Program-made: the position numbers and the translations under genes
Assembly (NCBI RefSeq): GCF_014257025.1
Contig: NZ_JACMSF010000015.1
Location: 62,001-126,000, forward strand
Source: Streptomyces cupreus
Lineage (GTDB): Bacteria; Actinomycetota; Actinomycetes; Streptomycetales; Streptomycetaceae
Length of the DNA: 64,000 nt
Reading direction: 5' to 3'
The notes under the pieces: model-generated
What the model was told of the DNA's origin: nothing
What the model saw: the letters and a program-made list of their open reading frames with translations, nothing else
The model's database searches: none
In this document: positions 57,404 through 64,000 of the stretch, one piece after another
Layout of the letters: every line of letters begins with the position of its first letter
Numbering within the stretch: position 1 is the stretch's first letter

Positions 57404-57642
57404 CGGGTGGCCCCCTTCAGGGCGTTGAAGCGGGACGGCTTGGCGTGACGCGGTTCGAACCGGGCGTCAGCGATCGCGATCAGCAGCCGGTCGAAACGAC
57501 CCGACTCGACCAGCAGCCACACATCCGGCCGGGGCACACGGGCGTCGACGAGGAGGAAGTACGGCACCGCCAGCGCGGCGCCCGCGCTGATCGCGCCGAA
57601 TACGGCGCTGGCCGGGGTGAGATCGGCGAGGAGGGTCAGCAC
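57400..57642 (-). CDS. Small membrane-associated protein
   Basis: An 80-residue protein. The first third is hydrophobic (LADLTPASAVFGAISAGAAL, AVPYFLLVD). GTG 57642 overlaps the previous gene by 7 bp. Function unknown. Confidence 0.55.
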   Translation of the reverse strand: MLTLLADLTPASAVFGAISAGAALAVPYFLLVDARVPRPDVWLLVESGRFDRLLIAIADARFEPRHAKPSRFNALKGATR

Positions 57643-57983
57643 GGAGCACCGCCCGTCTCGGGCAGATCCCGGGACACCCGGTAGGTGTGGTGCAGATGGA
57701 ACGGGTCGTCCTCACGCAACGCCTGCGTCGGCGCGATCCGCTGTGTGATCCCGTCCGCTCCCCGCAGCACCTCCTGCTGCGCCTGAAGCGCGGCCAGTTG
57801 CTCCGTCAGCTCGGCAACCCGAGATCGCAGCCGCTCCAACTCGGCGGCGCCGCCCGACTCCACCAGCATCCCCGCGTCGATGAAGATCTGCGGCGCCGCC
57901 GACACGAACTCCTCGCCACTGTCGATGAGCCCCGCCCACAGCACCCGGCGGCCCTCAGCCAGCAGTTCCTCCCGGGCGCTCAC
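57636..57983 (-). CDS. Coiled-coil hypothetical protein
   Basis: A 115-residue protein with a long heptad segment (ELERLRSRVAELTEQLAALQ, AQQEVL) in the middle. GTG 57983 overlaps the previous stop by 4 bp. Function unknown. Confidence 0.6.
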   Translation of the reverse strand: MSAREELLAEGRRVLWAGLIDSGEEFVSAAPQIFIDAGMLVESGGAAELERLRSRVAELTEQLAALQAQQEVLRGADGITQRIAPTQALREDDPFHLHHTYRVSRDLPETGGAPC

Positions 57984-58249
57984 GACGCCACCGCCGACCT
58001 GGCGATCAGCGGACCGAACGACTGCTGCACCTCGTGCAACGTCCACGGGTACGAGGCACCGTGGCCCGCGTCCTCCGGGTTGTGCGGGTTCGGGCAGGCG
58101 AGCAGCAGCTCGCCGTCGGAGGTGTGGCCGTTCGGCACCCACACGTCATCGCTGCTGTCGACGAACTCCGTCTGCGGCAACGTCGCCTTGTGCAGCGGCA
58201 CCACCCGCGAGGGCTGTGTGATGCTCAGGGTTTGCAAGAATGTGGCCAT
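57980..58249 (-). CDS. Hypothetical protein
   Basis: An 89-residue protein (ATFLQTLSITQPSRVVPLHK; SDGELLLACPNPHNPEDAGH). ATG 58249. Not recognised. Confidence 0.55.
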   Translation of the reverse strand: MATFLQTLSITQPSRVVPLHKATLPQTEFVDSSDDVWVPNGHTSDGELLLACPNPHNPEDAGHGASYPWTLHEVQQSFGPLIARSAVAS

Positions 58250-58335
58250 CGAAGGCCTCACTTTCTGGATTGGTGGGGTCGCCGATCAGGGGCCGTCTAC
58301 CGGGCAAAGGGGGCGGCCCTTCGGCGTTGAAGGGG

Positions 58336-58635
58336 TCAGGCAGCGGCAGACGCGGGCTTCCGCCCGGCCGTCCGGCGGCGCTGACGCGGCATCGCACGGC
58401 CCGTTCTCGGGTCGCCGGCGCGGCGCGCCTCATAGATCGCGGCCCGGTCCTCGCGGTTGGTGACGATGCGGCGGCCGCTGTAGCTGTGCAGGTGGCGGTT
58501 GGCCCTGAGGAACCGGCGCAGCCATGAGACGGAGCAGTTGAGTACGTGGGCCGTCTCCTGGACGGTCATGAACTCCTGCTCCGGGTCCTGCGGGGGGACG
58601 GGCACTCCGTAGAGCTCGTAGGCCTTGGTGGCCAT
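58336..58635 (-). CDS. HTH excisionase-like protein
   Basis: A 99-residue protein. FMTVQETAHVLNCSVSWLRR (about residues 22-41) is a MerR/excisionase winged-helix opening; the C-terminus is Arg/Lys-rich. As the second gene behind the early promoter and next to the operators, it is the best Xis candidate (inference). ATG 58635. Confidence 0.7.
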   Translation of the reverse strand: MATKAYELYGVPVPPQDPEQEFMTVQETAHVLNCSVSWLRRFLRANRHLHSYSGRRIVTNREDRAAIYEARRAGDPRTGRAMPRQRRRTAGRKPASAAA

Positions 58636-58640
58636 GGCGG

Positions 58641-58895
58641 TTATGTCCTTTCGGGTGGGTCCTCGGTGGGGCGAGGTGGCTGGCGTTGGAGGCGCTCGTC
58701 GCTGGCTTTGAGGGCGGTGCGGAGCGCGATGTACGGCGGTTTGCGCATGTGTGTGCGGGTGCCGGTTTCGAGGTGGCGGATGTAGCGGTCGGTGACTCCG
58801 ACCAGGTCAGCCAGCTCGGCGCGTGTCAGTCCCGCTCGCATGCGTTCCTTGCGGATCGCGTCCCCGTCGACCTCGAAGGTCGTCGGTTGGTGCAT
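58641..58895 (-). CDS. Small Cro/XRE-type regulator
   Basis: An 84-residue protein. IRKERMRAGLTRAELADLVG and TDRYIRHLETGTRTH form a complete XRE helix-turn-helix. First gene of the leftward early operon, 9 bp from the operator cluster, the position of Cro in a switch region (inference). Confidence 0.78.
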   Translation of the reverse strand: MHQPTTFEVDGDAIRKERMRAGLTRAELADLVGVTDRYIRHLETGTRTHMRKPPYIALRTALKASDERLQRQPPRPTEDPPERT

Positions 58896-58903
58896 GCCTT
58901 AAA

Positions 58904-58997
58904 ACTAGCCCTAGTTAGCCTCGCTGTCTAGCCTAAGTTAGCCGAGCATCGCGCGAAATCGACTTCCAGGGTGACTGGCAAGTAGCCTTAGTTAGCC
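58904..58997. promoter_or_regulatory. Tandem operators of the immunity region
   Basis: Three copies: CTAGCCCTAGTTAGCC (58905-58920), CTAGCCTAAGTTAGCC (58928-58943) and GTAGCCTTAGTTAGCC (58982-58997). Read on the minus strand, each contains two GGCTA half-sites 10 bp apart. Between the divergent starts 58895 and 59072 they should bind the switch regulators. Confidence 0.82.
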
Positions 58998-59071
58998 TTG
59001 CCTCAGCGGAAACCGGCCGTTTGGCCCGTCAGAGCTAGTCGGAACTGGGTTCCGGCTGCCAAGATGTCGAC

Positions 59072-59485
59072 ATGGCTACTCGTGATCTCGGACGCCTCGC
59101 GCGGCGCGTGAAGGCGCACCGTCTTGAGCTGTTCTCCTCGCGCCTTGCCGCAGCTCGGGCGGCAGGGATCTCGAAGGACACCTGGCAGAGGGTCGAAGAA
59201 GGGGAAGAGGTCCGCGAGTCGACGTACGCCAAGATCGACAGGGTTCTTGGCTGGGCTGTCGGCAGCTGCATTCTGATCGCCGCTGGCGGTGAGCCGGTCC
59301 TCGCCGACGAAGCGCCAGCGGCGGCCGCAGTTGCGCCGCGCCTGTCCGAGGAGGACGTGCGGGAGGCGGCTTACAAGGCGGCGATGGCGAAGCTGCCGGA
59401 CGCCCCTATCGGGGCTGTGCAAGCGTTCGCTGAAGAGCTTGTGAAGGTTCTGCGCAGTACGGGCGCCATGGAAGATGACGCCTGA
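59072..59485 (+). CDS. Putative prophage repressor (XRE-like)
   Basis: A 137-residue protein. LARRVKAHRLELFSSRLAAA, AGISKDTWQRVEEGEEVRES and YAKIDRVLGWAVGSCILI form an XRE-type DNA-binding domain; the C-terminal helix EELVKVLRSTGA is a probable dimerisation tail. ATG 59072. The only plus-strand regulator opposed to the early operon, so it is the likely lysogeny repressor (inference). Confidence 0.72.
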   Translation: MATRDLGRLARRVKAHRLELFSSRLAAARAAGISKDTWQRVEEGEEVRESTYAKIDRVLGWAVGSCILIAAGGEPVLADEAPAAAAVAPRLSEEDVREAAYKAAMAKLPDAPIGAVQAFAEELVKVLRSTGAMEDDA

Positions 59486-59642
59486 TCAGGTCTGATTGGC
59501 CGTACAACCTTTTCGCCGTAACCTGATTGTGACCTTCCGGGGCTGACGAAAGCTCACCAACCCCCTCCCGCTCCCGTGTTCGACATGTAACGCTGTGTCC
59601 CCACCCGGGGAGGTTCCCGCCAGGCGACACACAGGGGGACCG

Positions 59643-59840
59643 GTGAGTTGTGTAATCAACCTCGACCTGGGGCCGGGCATCCTCGGATACCCGACCCAGA
59701 TCGCAGGCCAGGAGGTATGTGTCCTGTCCCCAAGAGCCGCTGACGACCGCACGATTCAGGCGAGCGTGAGGCGGTTCATGAAGGGCCAGGGCCGGGATTG
59801 CGGAACCTGCCGCGGCTGCCCTGTAGGCGCGACAGAGTAG
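59643..59840 (+). CDS. Possible small protein upstream of integrase
   Basis: A 65-residue frame from GTG 59643 (LGPGILGYPTQIAGQEVCVL; RRFMKGQGRDCGTCRGCPVG) with AGGGGG upstream. The C-terminal CGTCRGC may bind a metal. It lies 89 bp before the integrase start on the same strand. Could instead be a leader segment. Confidence 0.4.
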   Translation: MSCVINLDLGPGILGYPTQIAGQEVCVLSPRAADDRTIQASVRRFMKGQGRDCGTCRGCPVGATE

Positions 59841-59929
59841 GCAGTTCCAGTACGCGGAGGCCGGCGGTAGGGGTGCCTGCCGGCGTATCCGCACTCACCG
59901 AACTCGCGCAAAGCGTCTGGGGGGACGGC

Positions 59930-61303
59930 ATGCCATCTGTGGAGATGCGCGGAAACAGCATCCGGGTGAAGTGGTGGGGCGGCGAGTACCACCTCGACGA
60001 GCACGGGAAGCCGACGAAGCGGAAGAAGTACGAGAGCGCATCCGGGCCCGAGCCTGGTGTGCCGTTCGAGAACGAGGACGAGGCGTACAACTACGGTCTC
60101 GACCGCGAGTCCGACGTCCGCAACAACCGTCACCGGCCCAAGTCCAAGAACATGGGCATGGGCGAGTACTGCGATATCTGGTTCGCCTCGATCGAGCTGC
60201 GCGTGCGGTCGGAGAACAAGTACGAGTCGATCCTGAACGCTGTGATCAAGCCGTACTGGCACACATGGACCGTCGCCCAGATCACGCCCGTCGACTACGA
60301 CCAGTTCAAGAGCTACGTCACCAAGCGGTATTCGGAGAGCTACAAGAACAGCATTCTCAGCGTGTTCCGGATGCTCATGGACGACGCCGTCCTCAAACAC
60401 AAACTCCGCGACGAGACACCCGTCATCGTCCAGAGACGGCGTGGCCGGTACGAGAAGAAGCAGACCCGCCGCGTAAAGCGCGAGCTGCCCATTGAGGCTG
60501 TGCACCAGCTGGCCTCAAACGCCTACCACGTATGGGGGTTCGCGGGCTGGGTGTACATCTGGACCGTCGCCTTCACCGGCATGAGACCGCCCGGTGAAAT
60601 GTACGGGCTGCAACGCGGGTTCGCCTCCCCGCACTGGCCGGCCACTGACCCCGACCGTGATCGGCGAGAGGAAGAGGAGCCGCGGTACGCGGACTTGCAT
60701 GCGCTGCGCGTGCAGCACCAGATGTACTACGCGGACGGCAAGCCGGTATTGGCCGGGCCGAAGTACGACAGCTACCGATCTCTCGTGATTCCGCCATTCC
60801 TTCATGAGCAGCATGCGGCGCTGCTGGCATCCCACGACAAGCCGTTCATGTTCGTGTCGAAGGCTGGCAAGCCGATGCTCGGCGTCGGATTCACGAAGAA
60901 CTACTGGTACCCGATTCGGGACGGGCAGGACGAGGTGAAGCCGGCGCCGGGCGGCGCGCGGGTTGCCCGTCCGGAGCTGCCACCTGTGGAGGAGATGGCC
61001 GGGCAGGACATCTACCGGCTGCGGCACTGGCACAAGGCTCTACTGGACGAGCCGGGGGCGGACATCGCTGATGTGGCGAAGGAGGCCCGGCTGGGGCATG
61101 AGTTGCCGGGTATGGCGGGCGTCTACAGCGAGGTGACGCTGTCGATGGAGCGGCGCATTGTGGAGTACCTTCAGGAGGTATGGGAGAAGCGGGTTGTCGC
61201 GAGGGGTCTGTGGGTGGCTCCGTTTCCCATCGCTTCCCCAGATGATCTTTTCGAGGGGGAGAAGTCGCTGTTCAGCAGCCTCCCTGTGCTTGGCCTCAAA
61301 TGA
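59930..61303 (+). CDS. int: Tyrosine recombinase (prophage integrase)
   Basis: A 457-residue integrase. ATG 59930 follows GGGGGG; an earlier in-frame extension lacks a start. Catalytic residues: Arg219 in FTGMRPPGEMYGLQ, Lys278 in GPKYDSYRSLVI, Arg365 and His366 in RLRHWHKALL, His390 in RLGHELPG, nucleophile Tyr399 in MAGVYSEVTLS. The usual box-II His position (HxLRH) appears to be Tyr. Its TGA stop is the first three bases of attR, so attP lay at the 3' end of int. Confidence 0.93.
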   Translation: MPSVEMRGNSIRVKWWGGEYHLDEHGKPTKRKKYESASGPEPGVPFENEDEAYNYGLDRESDVRNNRHRPKSKNMGMGEYCDIWFASIELRVRSENKYESILNAVIKPYWHTWTVAQITPVDYDQFKSYVTKRYSESYKNSILSVFRMLMDDAVLKHKLRDETPVIVQRRRGRYEKKQTRRVKRELPIEAVHQLASNAYHVWGFAGWVYIWTVAFTGMRPPGEMYGLQRGFASPHWPATDPDRDRREEEEPRYADLHALRVQHQMYYADGKPVLAGPKYDSYRSLVIPPFLHEQHAALLASHDKPFMFVSKAGKPMLGVGFTKNYWYPIRDGQDEVKPAPGGARVARPELPPVEEMAGQDIYRLRHWHKALLDEPGADIADVAKEARLGHELPGMAGVYSEVTLSMERRIVEYLQEVWEKRVVARGLWVAPFPIASPDDLFEGEKSLFSSLPVLGLK

Positions 61304-61318
61304 CATCCTGTGTCAGTG
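61301..61318. repeat. attR core, 18-bp direct repeat
   Basis: TGACATCCTGTGTCAGTG, identical to 3759-3776. It contains the integrase stop codon (61301-61303) and the GTG start codons (61310 or 61316) of the host WYL regulator. Confidence 0.93.
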
Positions 61319-62254
61319 AAGTCCAGCCGTCTCGTCTCGATCCTGCTGCTGCTCCAGACCCGCGGCCGGATGACCGCCGCCCAGCTCGCCGAGGAGCTGG
61401 AGGTCTCCGTCCGCACCGTCTACCGGGACGTCGAGGCGCTGAGCGCGGCCGGAGTCCCCCTGTACGGCGACGCCGGGCACGCCGGCGGCTACCGGCTCCT
61501 GGACGGCTACCGCACCCGGCTCACCGGACTGACCGCCGACGAGGCCGAGGCCCTGTTCCTCGCCGGGGTCCCGGGACCCGCCGCCGAACTGGGGCTCGGC
61601 TCGCTGCTCGCCGCCGCCGAGCTGAAGGTCCGCGCCGCCCTCCCGGTCCAGGCCGACCGGATCAGCGCCCGCTTCCACCTCGACGCCCCCGGCTGGTACT
61701 CCGACGCCGACGCGACCCCGTTCCTCCCGCAGGTCGCCGACGCCGTCTGGAACAGCCGGGTCCTGAACATCCTGTACCGCCGCTGGCGCGAGCCCACCGA
61801 TGTGGAGCGCCGCCTTGAGCCGTACGGACTCGTCCTCAAGGCGGGCCGCTGGTATGTCGTGGCGGGGCCGGGGCCGCGTACCTTCCGGGTCGACCAGATC
61901 CTCGAACTGACGGCGACACCCGAGGAGTTCAGCAGGCCCGACGACTTCGAACTCGCGGCTTACTGGGCGGCGTACCAGCGGGATTTCCACGACCGGCTGC
62001 ACCGGGGCGAGGCGGTGGTGCGGCTGGCGCCGGGGCGGACCCTGCCCCGGGCGAGCAACCTCCGTACGGAGAAGGACGGTTGGACGCGGGTCACGGTCCC
62101 CATCGAGTCCGTCGACCACGCGCACGGCGAGTTCCTGCGCCTAGGCACGGACGTCGAGGTGCTCCAGCCCGTCGAGCTGCGCGAGAAGATCGCCCGTACC
62201 GTCGCCGAACTGGCCGAGAAATACGGCAACTTCACGGTCGACGGCGGCGACTGA
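61310..62254 (+). CDS. YafY-type HTH-WYL regulator, host att gene
   Basis: A 314-residue protein. The N-terminal HTH_11 winged helix (RMTAAQLAEELEVSVRTVYR, about residues 22-41) is followed by a WYL domain (ADAVWNSRVLNILYRRWR; LVLKAGRWYVVAGPGPRTFR, VDQI) that typically senses ligand or nucleic acid. It begins inside attR at GTG 61310 or 61316. Its native promoter and upstream half-operator are now 57.5 kb away, so expression in the lysogen probably depends on read-through from int. Confidence 0.88.
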   Translation: MSVKSSRLVSILLLLQTRGRMTAAQLAEELEVSVRTVYRDVEALSAAGVPLYGDAGHAGGYRLLDGYRTRLTGLTADEAEALFLAGVPGPAAELGLGSLLAAAELKVRAALPVQADRISARFHLDAPGWYSDADATPFLPQVADAVWNSRVLNILYRRWREPTDVERRLEPYGLVLKAGRWYVVAGPGPRTFRVDQILELTATPEEFSRPDDFELAAYWAAYQRDFHDRLHRGEAVVRLAPGRTLPRASNLRTEKDGWTRVTVPIESVDHAHGEFLRLGTDVEVLQPVELREKIARTVAELAEKYGNFTVDGGD

Positions 62255-62295
62255 AGGGGAACGGAACCCGTCCGTCCTCCCAGGAGGTACGTCTC

Positions 62296-64000
62296 GTGCA
62301 GCACCCGCACAAGCACCGCAGACGCAGGGTCGTCCTGTCCGCCCTCGGCACCGCCGCGGCCATCGTCGCGGCCGGGCTGACCTCGCTCACCGGCGCCGGC
62401 CCCGCCGAGGCCGCCACCGCACGTCAGGTCGAGGCGCTCGACCGGGGTGTGGTCAGCGTGTACACCGGCAGCGGCAACCTGGTCAGCTGGCGCTGGCTGG
62501 GCACCGACCCCGACAACGTCTCCTTCAACCTCTACCGCGCCGGTACGAAGGTCAACGCGACGCCGATCAACGGCTCCACCAACTACTTCCACTCCGGCGC
62601 CCCTTCGCACGCCGACTACACGGTCCGCGCGATCGTGAACGGCGTGGAGCAGGGCGACTCCGTCCACGCGATCCAGTTCCGCACCGGCTACAAGGACGTC
62701 CCGATCTCCCCGCCGGCCGGCGGCACCACACCCGACGGTGTGGCCTACACCTACGAGGCCAACGACGCCTCCGTCGGCGACCTCGACGGCGACGGCGCCC
62801 TCGACCTGGTGCTGAAGTGGCAGCCCACCAACGCCAAGGACAACTCCCAGTCCGGCTACACCGGCAACACCGTCGTCGACGGCATCAAGCTCGACGGCAC
62901 CCGGCTGTGGCGGATCGACCTGGGCCGCAACATCCGCTCCGGCGCGCACTACACACAGTTCCAGGTCTACGACTACGACGGCGACCGCAAGGCCGAGGTG
63001 GCCATGAAGACCGCCGACGGCACTGTCGACGGAGGCGGCACGGTGATCGGCAGCTCCTCCGCCGACCATCGCAACTCCAGCGGTTACGTCCTGTCAGGAC
63101 CCGAGTATCTGACCATGTTCAACGGGCAGACCGGCCGGGCGATGCAGTCCGTCGACTATGTCCCGGCACGGGGCACGGTCTCCTCCTGGGGCGACTCGTA
63201 CGGCAACCGCGTCGACCGCTTCCTGGCGGGCACGGCGTATCTGGACGGCTCCCGTCCCTCCCTGATCATGGCCCGCGGCTACTACACGCGGACCGTCATC
63301 GCGGCCTGGGACTGGCGGAACGGCTCCTTCACCCGCCGCTGGACCTTCGACACCAACTCCTCCACCAACTCCGGCAAGGGGTACGACGGCCAGGGCTCCC
63401 ACAGCCTGTCCGTGGGGGACGTCGACAACGACGGCAGGGACGAGATCGTCTACGGCTCGATGGCCGTCGACGACAACGGCAACGGCCTGTGGACCGCGAG
63501 GACGGGCCATGGGGACGCCCAGCACCTCGGCGACCTGGATCCGTCGACGCCGGGTCTGGAGTACTTCAAGGTCTCCGAGTCCACCTCCCAGCCCGCCGAG
63601 CTGTACATCAACCCCGCGAACGGCGCCGTCCGCTGGAAGCTGGCCGCCTGCTGCGACAACGGGCGGGGTGTGGCCGGGGATGTCTACGCGGGGAACGACG
63701 GCGCGGAGGTGTGGTCGGCGTCCGACACGAACATCCGGGACGAGGCCGGTGCCACCAAGGGCCGCGAGCCGTCCTCCGTCAACTTCCTGTCCTGGTGGGA
63801 CGGGGACACGGTCCGTGAACTCCTCGACGGCACCCGCATCGACAAGTACGGCACCTCGTCGGACACCCGGCTGCTGACCGGCGCCTCGGTCCACTCCAAC
63901 AACGGCACCAAGGCGACCCCGTCCCTGTCCGGCGACATCCTCGGCGACTGGCGCGAGGAGGTCATCTGGCCGACCAGCAACAACACCGCGCTCAGGATCT
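62296..64000 (+). CDS. Secreted rhamnogalacturonan lyase, PL11 (partial)
   Basis: Open to the window edge (568+ residues). A signal peptide with an RRRRVVLSALGTAAAIVAAG core and AEA|AT cleavage begins at GTG 62296 behind AGGAGGT. The mature part is a PL11 beta-propeller: VSWRWLGTDPDNVSFNLYRA, DASVGDLDGDGALDLVLKWQ (Ca-binding DxDGDG), QVYDYDGDRKAEVAMKTADG and SVGDVDNDGRDEIVYGSMAV. It would cleave pectin rhamnogalacturonan outside the cell. Host gene. Confidence 0.9.
   Translation, partial: MQHPHKHRRRRVVLSALGTAAAIVAAGLTSLTGAGPAEAATARQVEALDRGVVSVYTGSGNLVSWRWLGTDPDNVSFNLYRAGTKVNATPINGSTNYFHSGAPSHADYTVRAIVNGVEQGDSVHAIQFRTGYKDVPISPPAGGTTPDGVAYTYEANDASVGDLDGDGALDLVLKWQPTNAKDNSQSGYTGNTVVDGIKLDGTRLWRIDLGRNIRSGAHYTQFQVYDYDGDRKAEVAMKTADGTVDGGGTVIGSSSADHRNSSGYVLSGPEYLTMFNGQTGRAMQSVDYVPARGTVSSWGDSYGNRVDRFLAGTAYLDGSRPSLIMARGYYTRTVIAAWDWRNGSFTRRWTFDTNSSTNSGKGYDGQGSHSLSVGDVDNDGRDEIVYGSMAVDDNGNGLWTARTGHGDAQHLGDLDPSTPGLEYFKVSESTSQPAELYINPANGAVRWKLAACCDNGRGVAGDVYAGNDGAEVWSASDTNIRDEAGATKGREPSSVNFLSWWDGDTVRELLDGTRIDKYGTSSDTRLLTGASVHSNNGTKATPSLSGDILGDWREEVIWPTSNNTALRI

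Larger units (their letters stand above)
3759..61318. mobile_element. Complete siphovirus-type prophage
   Basis: Bounded by an exact 18-bp direct repeat. It has a tyrosine integrase at the right end, an immunity region, an early replication/recombination operon, and full packaging, head, tail and lysis modules. HK97-fold capsid genes, tail chaperones and a 1243-residue tape measure indicate a long non-contractile tail. No module is visibly missing and no structural gene looks broken, so it may be inducible (inference). An embedded conjugation-like module (33.8-39.6 kb) makes it atypical. Confidence 0.95.

Noticed and set aside
1..64000. CRISPR arrays, tRNA or rRNA genes, and insertion sequences
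   Set aside because: No regularly spaced repeat/spacer pattern, no tRNA or rRNA genes, and no transposase-type protein were found. The integrase is a phage tyrosine recombinase and the att site is not in a tRNA gene.

Overview
The window is high-GC actinobacterial DNA, almost certainly Streptomyces. The host genes at both ends (short XRE regulators, a pterin dehydratase, a WYL-domain regulator, a secreted rhamnogalacturonan lyase), the frequent GTG starts and the GC-rich codon use all fit. Nearly all of it is one apparently complete integrated siphovirus genome of about 57.6 kb, bounded by an exact 18-bp direct repeat, TGACATCCTGTGTCAGTG, at 3759-3776 (attL) and 61301-61318 (attR).

Host DNA (1-3758 and 61319-64000). 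If the prophage is removed in thought, two genes on the minus strand (3734 down to 2782) lie back to back with a YafY-type WYL regulator (61310-62254). Their start codons are only about 33 bp apart, and the spacer holds a perfect 8-5-8 palindrome. The att core is that palindrome, so the phage has inserted into what looks like the operator of a divergent regulatory pair. The WYL gene now begins 7 bp after the integrase stop codon.

Phage layout, left to right. 3777-7650: a left-end region with operator-like repeats and terminators, small zinc-binding genes, and a plus-strand cargo cassette (SLOG protein, XRE/TPR regulator, small protein). 7795-30777 (minus strand): the late operon. Transcription order is small and large terminase, portal, ClpP-like protease, HK97-fold capsid, connectors, tail tube, frameshifted tail chaperones, 1243-residue tape measure, 1293-residue tail-tip protein, amidase endolysin, and holin-like membrane proteins. 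A 15-bp-stem terminator at 30835-30869 separates it from the early region. 30883-33646: divergent small genes around a triple operator, plus a lipoprotein. 33792-39598: a module typical of Streptomyces conjugative plasmids and AICEs rather than of phages. It has an FtsK/TraB-type DNA translocase, Spd-like membrane proteins, a basic accessory protein, a membrane-anchored Mrr-type nuclease, a regulator beside a 28-bp perfect palindrome, and about 13 helically phased octamers just 3' of the translocase gene that resemble a clt transfer locus. 39812-58635 (minus strand): a long early operon of tightly overlapping genes, including many very small Cys-rich proteins, DUF6221, DUF6915, DUF1643 and DUF2493 proteins, an adenine methyltransferase, a WhiB-like protein, RusA, replication proteins, and a recombination set (DnaQ-like exonuclease, ERF annealase, YqaJ exonuclease). 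58641-59485: divergent HTH regulators around three tandem operators. 59930-61303: tyrosine integrase.

How it fits together: the immunity region controls the leftward early operon, which encodes recombination-dependent replication functions. A separate late promoter near 30.8 kb drives virion and lysis genes. Four plus-strand units (4440-7649, 31999-33176, 39356-39598, 48934-49290) are oriented against the main leftward operons, often beside their own terminators or operators, as expected for cargo or regulatory genes expressed in the lysogen. The most unusual part is the transfer module inside an otherwise ordinary siphovirus.
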